Shown: piece after piece, positions 9,493 to 20,320 of the stretch
Layout: each line of letters begins with the position of its first letter
How positions within the stretch are numbered: position 1 is the stretch's first letter
Assembly: GCA_963575745.1 (NCBI GenBank)
Contig: CAUYUJ010017664.1
Span: forward strand, 27,501 to 60,000
DNA length: 32,500 bases
Direction of reading: 5' to 3'
Origin: Prorocentrum cordatum
Taxonomy: Eukaryota; Sar; Dinophyceae; Prorocentrales; Prorocentraceae
Notes under the pieces: generated by a model
The model's database searches: none
The model's input: only the letters and a program-made list of their open reading frames with translations
Told to the model about the DNA's origin: nothing
Translations under genes and position numbers: made by a program

Positions 9493-9535
9493 ACAACTAT
9501 TCAGAAATTTCAGAAATTGTAAAAAAAAAAAAAAA

Positions 9536-10548
9536 GCATCCCGGACTATCTTTGGGCCTGTTTTTGAACATTCCCCCTGTGGAGGGACAGGCCCGACTGA
9601 CTGGGGTCGACCTTCGGCGTGGCCTTGCACTGCCTGGCTTCGGCACTCGTGGGGAGGCCGAGTCTTCCGGGGCTCGGGCGCCCGAGCGCCGACGGCGAGT
9701 AAGGCCGCCCCCCGAAGACCTCGACCCCTGGCTCGCTTGGAGTTCGGTGTGCCTGCGTGCGAATCTGGTGGCACCTTTCCAGCCGTTGCCGAGCCCTCCC
9801 CCTCCCCCCGTCACCCTGCATGCCTCTCCCCTCCCGATCCCCCTCCACATCCATCCATCCTCCTTTCCTTCGCCGCGCCGCCCCTTCCTCAATCCCCCCT
9901 CTCGTCTCCCTTCCCCCGGCGGGGAGAAGGCAGAGCCCGGGGACCAGGACGCAGGACGGGCGGAGGATGGTGGGGGGGAGGAGGGCCTGGGTATCCAGCC
10001 CCACTGTTGGGTGCCACCCTGCTAGGTGGGTCTCGAGGGCGGCCGAAAGGGGGCGTCCAAGAGCCAGGCTCGCAGATCACAACCCCCTCGGCACGTGGTC
10101 GGCCCAAAGGGGGGGCAGGAGAGGCACTGAAAGACAACGAGCGGGCTTCGAGATCTGGGAGGTGTCATGGCCGCCGCCATGGCATCCCTGGAGTGGGCGG
10201 GTTGGGAGAAGAGCAAACGCTTGCGCCTTGCGCCGCGTCGGGGCGGGGGGGGGGAGCGTGCTGCGCCACGCGCACCTCGCCGTGCGCGCGGGCTCCCCTC
10301 TCTCCTCTGCCCTGTCGGCCCAGCATGCCCAGCCCTTCTCCCCCCCAAGCCGGGGCAGGCTGGACCGAGAGGTGCCGCCGCCCCCCCCTTGGCCGCCCCC
10401 GAGGGCCGGGCACTGCCAGGAGCCCGGCGGGAGGGGTCAAGACGAGGCCCGGGCGAGGCTGAGTTCGGGCGGGGAGACATCGAGAGCCTCTGAGATCCGG
10501 CGACTCCGGAGGATGTCTTGGGCGCCGCGGCCTTCTCAGAGTGTCCTG
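9536..10548. other. Unassigned GC-rich region with hairpins
   Basis: No gene is recognised. A hairpin GGGCCTGT / ACAGGCCC lies at 9554-9594 with a 25-nt loop. The rest is C-rich or G-rich sequence with open frames on both strands typical of GC content. AGGGGG-type runs recur at 10040-10110. Confidence 0.4.
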
Positions 10549-10567
10549 GAACGCTCTGTGAGCGTTC
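10549..10567. repeat. Perfect hairpin GAACGCTC-TGT-GAGCGTTC
   Basis: Eight-base-pair perfect stem with a 3-nt loop, directly at the left edge of a (GAG)n tract. A related GAGCGCTCTGGAAC word lies at the right edge of the same tract (about 10663). Possible boundary structure for repeat expansion; no known function. Confidence 0.6.
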
Positions 10568-10662
10568 TGAGGAGGAGGAGGAGAAGGAGGAGGAGGAGGA
10601 GGAGGAGGAGGAGGAGGAGGAGGACGAGGAGGAGGAGGAGGAGGAGGAGGAGGAGGAGGAGG
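10568..10662. repeat. (GAG)n trinucleotide tract
   Basis: About 95 bp of nearly pure GAG/GGA on the plus strand, with single AAG and GAC interruptions. Confidence 0.95.
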
Positions 10663-10797
10663 GAGCGCTCTGGAACAGATGTGTCCTCGTCCTGGCCTCG
10701 TCCGAGGGGGGGGGGCCCGTGGTGCAGCCGGCGCGGCGCCCCTTCGCGGCCTGGCACGCCCGGGAGCGCCTTGGCCCTGGCCTGACGGAGGGCCTGC

Positions 10798-11021
10798 CTG
10801 CTCCTCGTCCTCCTGCTCCTCCTCCTCCTTTTCCTCCTCCTCCTCCTCCTCCTCCTTCCTCCTCCTCCGCCTCCTTCCTCCTCCTCCTCCTGTTCCTCCT
10901 TCCTCCTCCTATTCCTATTATTCCTCCTCCTCCTCCTCCTCCTCCTCATCCTGCTGCTCCTCTTTTCCTCCTCCACCTCCTCCTCGTTCTCCTCCTCCTG
11001 CTCCTCCTCCTCCTCCTCGCC
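10798..11021. repeat. (TCC)n trinucleotide tract
   Basis: About 220 bp of TCC with TTCC, TATT and TGC interruptions. It has the opposite purine polarity to the (GAG)n tract 135 bp to its left, so the two could pair as an inverted repeat around a GC-rich loop. Confidence 0.95.
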
Positions 11022-11303
11022 GAGAGCTCCCGCGCGGCGAGAGCGCTGGCCCGAAGCCCGACCCGAGGGGGAACCCTGGCTTCTTGGGCAGTGCGCCGCC
11101 ACTCCTGGGGGTGCTCTGTTGCGCTGGCTGGCCCCTTCCAGTGGGGAGGCCCTACCCCAGAAGAGGGCTCCGGCCAGGCCCTCTCGGACTGCTACCCGTC
11201 TCGATCGGGGACGCGAGGACGTTTGCTATGTTTTTCCGCGCCGTTACCTGGCACGCCCGGGGCTGCCTTTTGGCACCAGCCGGCCCTGCCATTTGGGGGA
11301 GTA

Positions 11304-11366
11304 GGAGGAGGAGGAGGAGGAGGAGAAGGAGGAGAAGGAGGAGGTGGAGGAGGAGGAGGAGGAGGC
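11304..11366. repeat. (GGA)n tract
   Basis: About 60 bp of GGA with AAG and GTG interruptions. The following sequence to 11705 shows no recognised gene. Short CCTTGA-type words recur at 11668-11697 (CCTTGAACCTTGATCCTTGCA). Confidence 0.9.
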
Positions 11367-11705
11367 AATGTTTTGTTTGACATTCGCTTCGGGGTGACAG
11401 CAAGGCGAGCTGATTTAGCCAGCAACCGACCTTCGGGCCATGCCCAAAGCGTTGCCGATGAAAAAGCGGCTCCACCGAACCCAAACCTAGAGGAGGAGAG
11501 GAGGAAGAGGAAGGGAGGACAAGGATAGAGAAAGGAATGCTGGAAATACTGGGACGTATGTCAGGCCTTTGCCAAACCTGTCCCGCGGCATTAGTACGGC
11601 TATGGCTCAAGGCTAAAGCCTGATATGTTTGGCCCCCTTCTCCAGGTCAGCTGAGTTTACACGAACACCTTGAACCTTGATCCTTGCACCTTGAGCCATC
11701 TTGGC

Positions 11706-12670
11706 TCATCTGTCTTCTAGCTCTTGTCTGAGCTCAAACCTTGCATAAAACGTGAGCAGGCCACCTAAGATGACCGCGCTACCCCGTCTATAGTTTGGGG
11801 ATGTACCTTTGCTGGCGCGACTCCAGTGGGCCTTCGCCCTGTCGGTTTCCTCGAGGGGAATGCATTGGTTATCTAAGCCCTGCATTCTGGCTCCCTCAGA
11901 GGACCTATCACTTGCACGACACATAGTAAGGATACCCGTAGGGTGCTCAAAACGATACAATGTGTGACCACGCCGGTCATGAAACAGGCTGCGAAGAATA
12001 AGTGAAGTGCCATGGCACCCTAAGTCAGGGGGTGGAGGGTGGCGGAGCACACGGCCCTCTTGCCTGCCGAGACTGCGGCGCTGACAGTGCACGCAAGTCC
12101 AGAAACCTTCTGGACGCCATCTCCAAACATGCTGGTTAGGGCCGTCTCCAACGGCCTCTTGCAGCACAAGAGGTGGGGGAGGAGGAGGGTCTGGACCTGC
12201 GTCGCCAGCTGCTGGCCGATGCGTCCCGAGTCGCTGTAGAACATGCTCAGGAGCATGAGGACCCAATGCATGTATCACGAAACCTGCACTCCCCTGAATC
12301 CTGGCAGGCCGAACCCGCTCCAGCTTCCCTTTGGGAGGTTTGGGGAAGAGAGACAAAGCTCCAGGGACAAACTTGAGAAATGTCTTAAGGATTTCGCCTT
12401 GAGACTCCCACAACTCTACCTCGCTTTTGCCGTGCTCACTGTGCAATTTTTCACCTAGCTTAGCTGCTGACTCTGCTTCTTCACTCCCCCTGGCTTTGTA
12501 CCAGTCGGACGAAGAGGGCTCGCAGCCATCGGGGTTTATGTGGGCCTTCACCTTCGGGATCTCGAAAACTGGTGGGGCCCGCCCAAGGGCGACGAGCTTG
12601 ACGCCCGAAGAAGAACTCTTCCTGTGGAGGATTAGCTGGCGAGGCTTGGCCGGCATCCCAGCAACTCCAG
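11706..12670 (-). pseudogene. LINE C-terminal fragment: RNase H end and cysteine-rich tail
   Basis: An open minus-strand frame of about 320 codons ends at TGA 11706-11708. It carries FEIPKVKAH and GSEEAESAAKLGEKLH, matching the last conserved elements of LINE RNase H domains (K-x-x-AH and G-x-x-A-x-x-A). FWTCVHCQRRSLG follows, then GHTLYRFEHPTGILTMC with further Cys and Arg, like the terminal zinc-binding tail of LINE-A. The region upstream of about 12670 does not look homologous, so this is a 5'-truncated copy. The frame is intact, suggesting a younger fragment than the plus-strand one at 7.8 kb. Assignment rests on short motifs. Confidence 0.55.
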
Positions 12671-12889
12671 AATAACCAGAGAAAGCAGTGCTGGCACCTG
12701 GAAGCAACGACGCCACTGCGAGCGACGCAACGCGCTCCCCTGCCGGGGAGGTCTGCGGGAGCTCGCCCCCCACTCGCCGGCATCACCTGCCCGGCAGAAC
12801 TCCTTCGGGCGACGGCTTTGAGAGTCCCCATCCTGCTCGACGATGCTGCTTGGCCCCGTCTTTGAAGCAGCTGCCATCGCTTCTCCAGC

Positions 12890-13378
12890 AGGCCCCCTCC
12901 TTCTCCTCCTCTTCCTCCCTCCTCCTCTCCTCCTCCTCCCTCCTCCTCTCTCTCCTCCTCCTCCTCCTCCTCCTCCCTCCTCCTCCCTCCTCCTCCTCAT
13001 CCTCCTCCCCTCCTCCTCCCTCCTCCTCTCCTCTCCTCCCTCCTCCCTCCTCCTCCTCCTCCTCCTCCCTCATCCTCCTCCTCCTCCTCTCCTCCCTCCT
13101 CTCCTCCTCCTCCTCCTCCTCCTCCTCCTCCTCTCCTCTCCTCCTCCTCCTCCTCCTCCTCCTCCTCCTCCTCATCTCCCTATCCTCCTCCTCCCTATCC
13201 TCCTCCTCCCTATCCTCCTCTTCCTCCTCCTCCTCCTCCTCCTCCTCCTCATCATCATCCTCCTCCTCTTCCCTCCTGCTGCTGCTGCTGCTGCTCCTCC
13301 TCCTCCTCCTCCTCCTCCTCCTCTTGCCCCTCCTCCTCCTCCTCCTCCTCCTCCTCCTCCTCCTCTTCCTCCTACTCC
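12890..13378. repeat. Long (TCC)n desert with CTG patch
   Basis: About 490 bp of TCC/CTCC, a short run of (CTG)n at about 13276-13295 and CTATCC variants at 13180-13215. All frames are open through it by virtue of the repeat. Confidence 0.97.
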
Positions 13379-13957
13379 CCCTACCCTGCCGATTCAACTT
13401 GCCGATTCGATTCCGGGCCATGCCTCGCGGGCCTGACTTTGTGCTCGTCTCTTCGGACGGGGGGTCGAAGTCGGCTTCAGACACCACTGCGCTCAGTGAG
13501 CCCTGGACGTCCCTTCAACAGAGTCCTGCATAATCCCCTCTCGTCCCTCGTCACTCATTTTTCGAGGAGACGTACGACTCGGGTACGGGGGACTCGGGTC
13601 GGCCTGACGGGGCCACCATAAAAATGACGAGACACAATCTGAAATCTGACGCGAGCTCCCGCTGCAAACATCCCACGACAACTCACGACGCGCTCGTAAA
13701 AAAACGCCGGCAAACCCGAGTTCCGGCTTACTCGAATCTTGTGTTTCCCTGAATGTTGTTCGCCCTCGTCCCTCCGATTTCCTCGCTTTCCCATCTCCAG
13801 CGAGGTGGAAGATGGAGGCGGAGGATGAGGAGGAATAGGAGGTCAAGAAGACCACGTCGTGTTATGTGAAATCGGAAAAAGGGGAGCTGCGTGCACAGGG
13901 GGAGGAGGCGGAGGTGGCTAGTGAGCAGGAGGATGAGCAGGAGGAGAAGGACGAGGA
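13379..13957. other. Unassigned; possible RNase H start on plus strand
   Basis: A plus-strand frame at about 13425-13531 reads PDFVLVSSDGGSKSASDTT, which resembles the first strand of RNase H (a hydrophobic run, then D-G-G/S), but stops soon after. From 13810 the plus strand becomes GGA-rich with GAGCAGG interruptions (13810-13960). This imperfect purine tract probably is the insertion site of LINE-A. Confidence 0.3.
13935..13957. repeat. Candidate left target-site duplication of LINE-A
   Basis: A 23-bp purine sequence here matches 20322-20344, just outside the LINE-A spliced leader, at 20 of 23 positions. The location relative to the element ends is right, but both copies lie in GGA-rich sequence, where such matches arise by chance. 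Treat it as a candidate only. Confidence 0.35.
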
Positions 13958-14194
13958 CGAAAAGCAACAGTAGGAACTGGAGTGGACGGGGCGGGGGAAC
14001 AGGAGGACCATTGGAAGGCGGAGGGGAAATGAGGGGGCACTCGGATCCAGAACGAGTTGGGGCGAGAGCGGGAGCAAATCGCCGATCCGAAAGTGAGGCC
14101 CACGCTGCAGCGGGAGCACCATTTTGAAGCACAGAGTGCAATCGGATTGCAAACAAACGTAGGTGCCACACACACATGTTTAAATCTGGTGTGG

Positions 14195-15675
14195 TCAACA
14201 GCAACACGCGGAGAGGGCCCAGTATCTTCCGGACGGAGTCAGGGGAGAAAGGAGAGTAGTACTCAGATGGCTCTCCCGCTCCGCCATCGCCGCCAAAATC
14301 GGCTTCGGGGGCCCCTCTCTTCGTGGATAGAGCCCCCGTTTCAGACGGTTCAGGTTTTCCGTCCCCTTCGGGGACGGTCCAGCACAACGACCCTCGAGGG
14401 CCCTGGGATCCACCGTGGCGTAAAACCCACAGCCCGTGCAACAGGTGAGAAACCACTTCGGGGAAAAACTGAACCTATGCGTGGGGTGGATCTGCAGTGC
14501 TGCAGCCCGTGCAGCCTGCGGAGCAACAGGGCAGGCCTCAACACTTAAGGGGGAGGTGCATTCACACGGGCTCGCAACACATGTTGATCGGCTGGCGCCG
14601 GCAACCACCATCTCACAGGAAGCACGCGCCCACTTCGACCCATACTTACTCAACTGGTGTGCCGACGACCTCAACAAGAGTTCAAGCTTGGGCAAGCGAG
14701 CGGGGCGCTGCTGGCGGCTAGCACGGTGCGACGGCTCCGCCACAGCAGCATCAATCAAGGCCCGCCGAACACGGCGGCGAATCAGGGCGGCGGTGGCGTC
14801 GACACGATCCACATCAGGCCACGCACCGAGCAGAGCAGACTCCCCCGCCATCTCCGCCGCCCTCCCCGCCCACAGATCCGCCGTCGAACTCCCGCAGACA
14901 AGGAGCATATCCCACTCCGACTGGACCGTTGCTGGCGAATCATCTCGGCGCGATGGCGCCCACACCACCGACAGAAACTCTTTGTCATGTCTGGGCTCCC
15001 GAGCCTGGCACGCCGCAGTCCACAGGTCCTCGTTTGGCCCGCGAGGCCGAGGGCCCCGCAGGCGGGGCCCCCAGAACCAACAAAACAAAAAACAATCAAT
15101 CACAAACACGACTAGGCCCTGGACCTCCGACAACGCCAACACAAACGCAGACATCTCCGTCCCAGGGACCGTCTGCTTGTCTCCAGCGAGCGGTTTCGCT
15201 AGGGCAGCAACGAGCTCAGAATGGCCACCACGCTTCGCAATGGCGGTGATCGCCGTGCCACATCGGCGACGGCGGGGGCCATCACTATACTTCCCACCCG
15301 AGCCGTCGCCAAACACAAACCGTGTGCCCTCAAGCTGGCCTTCAAGAAACGCCTCAGGGCCCCCACACCTCTCCGCCAGTCCTCGCGCCACCTCCTTGTC
15401 AAAAGCAGGGTGGGTGAGGCGCAAGGGTGGGAGACCCCGAAGCCGCAGGGAGGGCTCAACAACATGAGACGAGACAACAAACGGCAATAGACAATCCGTG
15501 CGCATGTAATCCTCATGGTCACGATTCTGCTCAAATGCCCAGATGCGATGGAAGAGGGGCTCGGGTGCCTTCCCGCAGCGGCCACAGAGCGGCTCAATGA
15601 GGTACCCGTTGTCCACCGCCCTCTGCTTGGTCCAATGGCCGCCGCTGGCTACCGTGACGTTCACAGCCGACATGT
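14195..15675 (-). pseudogene. LINE-A zinc motif, RNase H and Cys-rich tail
   Basis: One open minus-strand frame of 492 codons. It starts in the RT-to-RNase H connection with a gag-knuckle-like motif (CGRCGKAPEPLFHRIW, C-x2-C-x8-H). RNase H follows: FGDGSGG supplies the first catalytic Asp (about 15300-15308), PGTEMSAF the Glu (about 15150) and FVIDC the second Asp (about 15100). VVWAPSRRDD and STADLWAGRAAEM correspond to the later conserved H/K loop and the GN-x-AD-x-A helix, with the usual His and Asn replaced. A tail with CCTGCGFYATVD and a later Cys precedes TAG at 14195. The frame is intact although its upstream neighbours are broken. Confidence 0.75.
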
Positions 15676-17230
15676 CTCTGGCACCTGACGCCCCAGTCTG
15701 CTTTGTTCTCGCGCAAACGGGATCAGATCAGCTCCGCCATCGGGATCCTGCCCCGCTTCGTATCTAGCAGCTTCGCGCCACAGGATGCCACGAATGTCCG
15801 CCTCCACATCCTCGAACAGCGCCTCGAACGACGCCGTGGGTGAAAATCCATCAGTATGTCGGGAAGGATTGTCCCATTTGTCCACAGGGTCGTCGTCACG
15901 CCCAGTAGGCCGCATCCAGGAGGTAGCAGCCACAGGATCCCAGCCAACATCCATCAAGGCCGCCTGCACCGTAGCAATTGGGCCACGCACGTGCGCCCAA
16001 CACCTCGCAGCCGCCTTCAACAGCCGGGTGCGTATCATACCCCATACACGTATCACACGATCATGTAGCTCAGGATGACGTAGCCACAGTCCAACCCACT
16101 CACGTACGATTTGCATGGGGATCTCGAGCGCGGGGTCGGGCACCGACGGGTCGCAAGCCAAAGTGGTGGTGAGGCAGCGTCCGCGGGCTCGCCCCCCACC
16201 ATCTGTCCACCCTGTCTGCGCAACTGCGTAATATCTGCCTTCCACATACCAAAAACTTGATGCCCGTACAGCGCCTGAGGTACATCGCCCGCGTTCCACA
16301 ACCCTCGCGAAATCCTAGCCAATGCACCGATCCGTCGCAGCCTGCGGATCTTCCCTGCACGACGAAGGGCACCTCGCAGCCTCTGCTTAGCCTTCCTGAC
16401 AGTGCGCTTCCCGCCAGCAGCAGCGTCGAGGCCAAGACCCGAAACGGCCTTGACGGGGGGCCCGCGAGCGCGCAGGAGCTTGGCTGTCCTCTGGGTCACA
16501 CGTGGATTTGAGCCAATAAGTAATCTTCTGAGAAATCACCACCCGCTGCTCTTCCAAACCCTTCTTGAGCTCGATGGCAATAGCTATCATAGCTTCCACG
16601 ACTGACGCGCAGCTACCTTCGCACTGCGCGGTGGCGTCGTCCACCAACGTCCAGAGCCCCGAAGCAGGGGGGCGTCTATGAACATAATCCAGGACCGGGT
16701 GCAGAAGCAGTTTCGCTAACCTCACTCCACGTGAAGATCCGGCAACAATACCTGGACGGGAAAATAACTCTGCTCAGCACCGACCGTTCCTGCAAATAGC
16801 TGGGGACCAGGAACTGTTGCACCTCCAAGGAGATCAACGCAGCTGGGACTTCCACAGACCTGGCCAATCGTAGTAGCATGGGTAGAGACACCGAATCGTA
16901 GAACTTCTCAATGTCCAGAAGCAAAGTTAATGATGTGGCCCCGAAATCCAAACTGGACTCGTCCAGGCATGCACGTAGCAGTCCAGCTCGCAACGCCGAG
17001 GAACCTCGAATCGCCGTATCCCAATGATCAGACAACCCCTGTGACCACGACCCACTGAGGGCGGCGCGACGCTTGCTCCATAGCTTCGGCACGAAGGCAA
17101 TCATGCCCAACGCGCGGTCGCCACCTCAGGGCTTGCCCGCGATCGCGCACTTTGTGACTGAGCACTGTCGTGGCCACGCACACACTCACGCTCACAATAC
17201 TGTATCAACTGCAGCAACTAACTGCTCACG
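15661..17230 (-). pseudogene. LINE-A reverse transcriptase, frameshifted
   Basis: The RT can be followed in pieces. About 17200-16760 reads GGDRALGMIAFVPKLWSKRR, then LLLDIEKFYDSV with the first catalytic Asp (about 16890-16918), preceded by in-frame stops. After a frame change, about 16760-16500 reads GVRLAKLLLHPVLDYV and LVDDAT, the YxDD box in the form LVDD (about 16632-16647). After another change, about 16490-16170 carries thumb sequence (GLGLDAAAGGKRTVRKAKQR, YGHQVFGM). A last frame (16200-15661) reads REWVGLWLRHPELHDRVIR and leads to the zinc motif. The presence of A, C and thumb motifs in order makes the RT identity firm; the enzyme cannot be made. Confidence 0.75.
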
Positions 17231-17236
17231 CGCGAT

Positions 17237-18390
17237 CTAAGGTAGCCGACGAGTGTTGCCTGGTCCCAGAACATCAAAACCCATGGCCTTCGCGTCGCTC
17301 GACCTGTTGATGACCGCGTCCACCTGATCTATCGTGACCGGCTCCAACTCATCCTCCTTGGCCTGCTCAGCCAGCTCCACTAGAAACTCCGTGATCTGCG
17401 CACGCGTGCCCACGGGATCCTTCCAGATATGCTCCCAGAACCTCGCCTCGTGCTCCATGACCGTGTCGGGGTCCGCAACCTGCTGCTCCGCGTTGAGGGC
17501 CAGCTCATAAACTGGGGCGAGCTTCTCCTTGACGCGACGGTGGAGGGCGCCAGGCTTGCTCGCCGACATCCCCTTCGCCCACTTAGTGAAGCCCTGTCTC
17601 TCCGCAGTAAAGCCGCGGGCCTGCGCCGCCGCCTGGAAGCGCTCGAACCTAGCCAACACTCTCTTCAACTCATCCGTGGTGAGACTGCCTAGCCGCCCCA
17701 CCTGCTCGTCGACCGGGCTGCGCTCCTCCTGCTGCACCTTCTTGCCGAAGACAGCCTCCTGGTCCATGGTCCCCATGCTGTGCACCTGCGCCTGCAGCTC
17801 CTTCACGCGCGAACGTTGCTGTCGAAAGTCACTATGGTGTAGCCTGAGCGCAAGGTAACGGCTGAGCAGTGTCGTGCAAACACCCCAGTGCTCCGCAGGC
17901 GCATACTTCATGCGCGCGCGGCCCGGGGTGGCCTTAGTCTTGACGGTGCGGCTGCCCATGCCAGCTGCGCGCCCTGTGCGCTGGTGCTGCGCGTCCTCAG
18001 TGACATCGCTGACCGTGAGCGTGGCCCGCTCCAAGGTCGAGACCCAGTCGCCGCGCGCGTGGGTCGCCGTCCACCGCCAGCTACTGTGCCTCCGAGCCGT
18101 AGGTGAGGTCGTCACGCACACACTGCATCTCCCCCGACATCTGGTGGTCCATATCCTTCTGCTGTATACTATCCTGCGCACGCTGCCAAACGTCGAGCGG
18201 GATCATGTACGGCATCACCTGGCCCTCCGTGTCCGTGGCCGCCTCCAGCTCCTCCAACGCCTCCTGCAGATGGGCCTCAAGCTTCGCCGCCCTCTGCGCC
18301 TGCAACTCCGTCTTCCTCAGCGAGGTCTTGCTGTTCGGGTCAGGCGCCGGCTGCGGCCGAATGGGAAGCGGGGGCTGTTGGGGGGGGGCA
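17237..18390 (-). pseudogene. LINE-A linker between endonuclease and RT
   Basis: Two frames cover this part. 18390-18081 is Gln/Pro-rich then Glu/Ala-rich (KLEAHLQEALEELEAATD) and ends in a stop. 18085-17237 starts WRWTATHARGDWVSTLERATL, contains a helical Lys/Glu/Gln-rich stretch, and ends with VDAVINRSSDAKAMGFDVLG, the motif (K-A-x-G-x-D) that precedes RT domains in many LINEs. Frame changes occur near 18390 and 18085. Confidence 0.6.
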
Positions 18391-19143
18391 ACTGCAGAGT
18401 GCCGCCAAGGTTGAGCCAAACCACCCACGTGCAACCTCAACCCGCAATGTCTTCCACGGGGCACGATGACCTGCTTCAAGTTTGAGGTGGGGTCCAACGT
18501 CGCGCCTGGCGATGCCGCAATCAATGAGGCTGCCCTTGCCCTTGTCACAGGTTAGAGTGACATCAGGGCACAACGAGACGGCCCCAATCTTGTCCAGAAA
18601 GTCAGCCTGGCACGGGGCGCTCCAGTCCGCCATGATGACCCACGGGTCCGCGATCGACTGCGCGAACGCCGCCAGCGCGCAGATCTTCTTTAAACTGACT
18701 CCACCAACCAAAGCCATCCTTGGGCACCAGGTAAACTGCGATGGGCACCAAGTTGCCTCCTCGTAAATGTAAGGTGGCCGGCGAGAAACCCTGAAACGGG
18801 TCGCGGCGCCCCTGCCCCTGGACCTTCGCGCGGACCTCGTCGTAGCCAGTCGCCGCGATATGAGACCTGATTGCAATGAGCTCTCCGCCCGAGGCCCCTG
18901 TGCCAGACTTACGTGTAGGTGTCGCAGGTGTCGCCAGTAGCCGCCGTCCATCCAGGGCCATCGTGGACTTCGCCTGCGGGATCTCCTGCTTGATGGCGTG
19001 CGTCTCGCACATCATGAATATATCCATAGTGTTGCCTGTCTCGTCGAGGTACTTGTGGGCCTGCGGGCCCCACTTGGTGCTATTGGCGAACATGATGCTA
19101 AACGCGCTGCCCACCAGCAGCAGGCGTCGTGCCCATGTCATGA
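18390..19143 (-). pseudogene. LINE-A apurinic-type endonuclease, frameshifted
   Basis: The first half (frame closing at 18602) reads MFANSTKWGPQAHKYL and MDIFMMCETH, matching the N-x-T-x-W start and the D...E-x-H motif of EEP-fold LINE endonucleases. A frameshift at about 18675-18690 moves the rest into another frame: WVIMADWSAP (position of the GDFN motif), GSLIDCGIAR (the S-x-ID motif) and LEAGHRAP (the SDHxP motif). Several catalytic residues deviate (GDFN to ADWS, SDH to AGH), so the parent copy may already have been degenerate. It overlaps the end of ORF1 in the +1 frame. Confidence 0.7.
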
Positions 19144-20189
19144 TCGTCATCCTCCTTCTCGTCGCCCTTGCTCGGGGCCGCTGCGCCGCTGGACGCTGCC
19201 GCTGACGAGGGGGCAGTGCCTCGCGCCTCGCGCAGCCTGGCCTTGGACTGCTCCTTGATGCGCTCCACCGCTGCCTTCTGCTTCTTCTCGTCCACGGCCT
19301 TCTCACGCTTCGGCACCACCGCGCTCTGGTCGTCGCTCTGGGTCTCCTCCACCTCCTGAGGGACGGGCCCACCAGAGACGGCGAAGGCAATGGCCCCCTC
19401 GTCGCCGACCTTCCTGCGCATCTCCTTGTGGGCCTGCTGCACCGCCTTCGCCTGCTCCGCCAGCTCATCGAAATCTTTGCACTGGGCGTGCGCGCTGCTG
19501 ACCAGCGCCGCCAGTGCCTGCATGTCCCCCTTAAACTTGAGCAGCTTCGCTCGATCCTGCGCGTCGTAGCCGCCCAACTCCTCGAAGAGCGATTCGTCAA
19601 CCTCAGGAGCCTTCCAACCCTGCATGGTCGGGGCCTCCTGCGGGGGCACCGCCTTGGACTGCGCAGAATACTCGTCGAGCACGCGCTGATGCTCCGCCTC
19701 CGCCTCGGCCATCTTGGCGGCTGCCTCGTCCTGCACCTGCTGCGCCTAACGCACCTGCTGCTGCGCCGCCAGCAACGAGGTAGTCGCCGCATCGAGCTCC
19801 TTCTGCGCCTGCTCCTTACGGTTGACAGCCTGCTTGAGCGCCAGGGACTGTGGAAGTTCCCGCTTTCGCTTCTTCGGGATCGTTTCGACCACATTGCCCC
19901 TGAAGTCACGGAGCGCCTGCAGGTCCACATCCACCTTGTAGCTGCCCTTCTTCTCCTCGAACTTCTTGATGATGGTGTCCAACTCCTGCTCGGGGGTGAG
20001 CCTCGGCCGGTTTGACCACCAAGGCGGCTGCACGCCGCGGGCCTCCTGGTCCCCGCACGTCTGCCACTTCGGCGAATCAATGACATCGTTGCAACGGTCG
20101 CACCAACCATCCGAGCGCTGGAGCTTCCAGTCGTAAACCCATCCACCACACTTGGCACAGACCGTGCATGGGCGGCGGGCCTTCGGCAT
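19098..20189 (-). pseudogene. LINE-A ORF1: zinc ribbon and coiled coil, one internal stop
   Basis: The ATG at 20189 is 110 nt downstream of the relict SL. The protein opens with CTVCAKCGGW and WCDRCNDV, i.e. C-x2-C, about 18 residues, C-x2-C, a zinc ribbon. A long Ala/Gln/Glu/Lys-rich helical region follows (ELPQSLALKQAVNRKEQAQK onward) with coiled-coil character. A TAG at 19748-19746 interrupts it, but the same frame continues without shift (QDEAAAKMAEAEAEHQRVL) to TAG at 19098, ending in an acidic DEKEDDDHD tail. LINE ORF1 proteins bind element RNA. The combination of zinc ribbon and coiled coil fits that role; the function here is inferred from position. Confidence 0.65.
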
Positions 20190-20298
20190 GGCCTGGTGCA
20201 CAAAGCTGGGGCGGGGGCCCAGCTCCCGCAGTGAAGGCCGACAATCTCTGCCGGACGGGGACCAGCGGTGTCCACGTGGCCGCTGGGCGACATGGAGC

Positions 20299-20320
20299 CT
20301 TGAGCCAAAATGGCCACGGA
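20299..20320 (-). other. Relict spliced leader at the 5' end of LINE-A
   Basis: Minus-strand match to DinoSL at 21 of 22 positions (A to G at position 6 or 7 of the leader). It lies 110 nt upstream of the ORF1 ATG and abuts the (GGA)n tract, which is therefore outside the element. It shows that the LINE-A copy derives from a trans-spliced transcript. Confidence 0.9.

Larger units (their letters stand above)
13958..20320 (-). mobile_element. LINE-A: decayed non-LTR retrotransposon with relict SL and RNase H
   Basis: Transcription direction is right to left. Order along the element: relict SL (20320-20299), ORF1 with zinc ribbon and coiled coil (20189-19098), EEP/apurinic-type endonuclease (about 19140-18390), linker (to 17237), reverse transcriptase (about 17230-16055), zinc motif and RNase H with a Cys-rich tail (15675-14195). 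The domain order EN-RT-RNase H is that of I/Tad/R1/Loa-group LINEs. At least six frame changes and several in-frame stops show that it is dead. The 3' boundary is uncertain: no poly(A) tail is visible, and the limit given rests on the candidate 23-bp duplication. Confidence 0.82.

Noticed and set aside
11683-11706. A spliced-leader-like AGCCAAGATGGCTCAAGG on the minus strand
   Set aside because: Three mismatches in the centre and part of a local CAAGG repeat and a TGAGCCA/TGGCTCA inverted repeat; it also lies at the 3' end of a LINE fragment, not at a 5' end.
18409-18422. TTTGGCTCAA match to the end of the spliced leader
   Set aside because: Ten bases inside the LINE-A coding linker, with no match to the rest of the leader.
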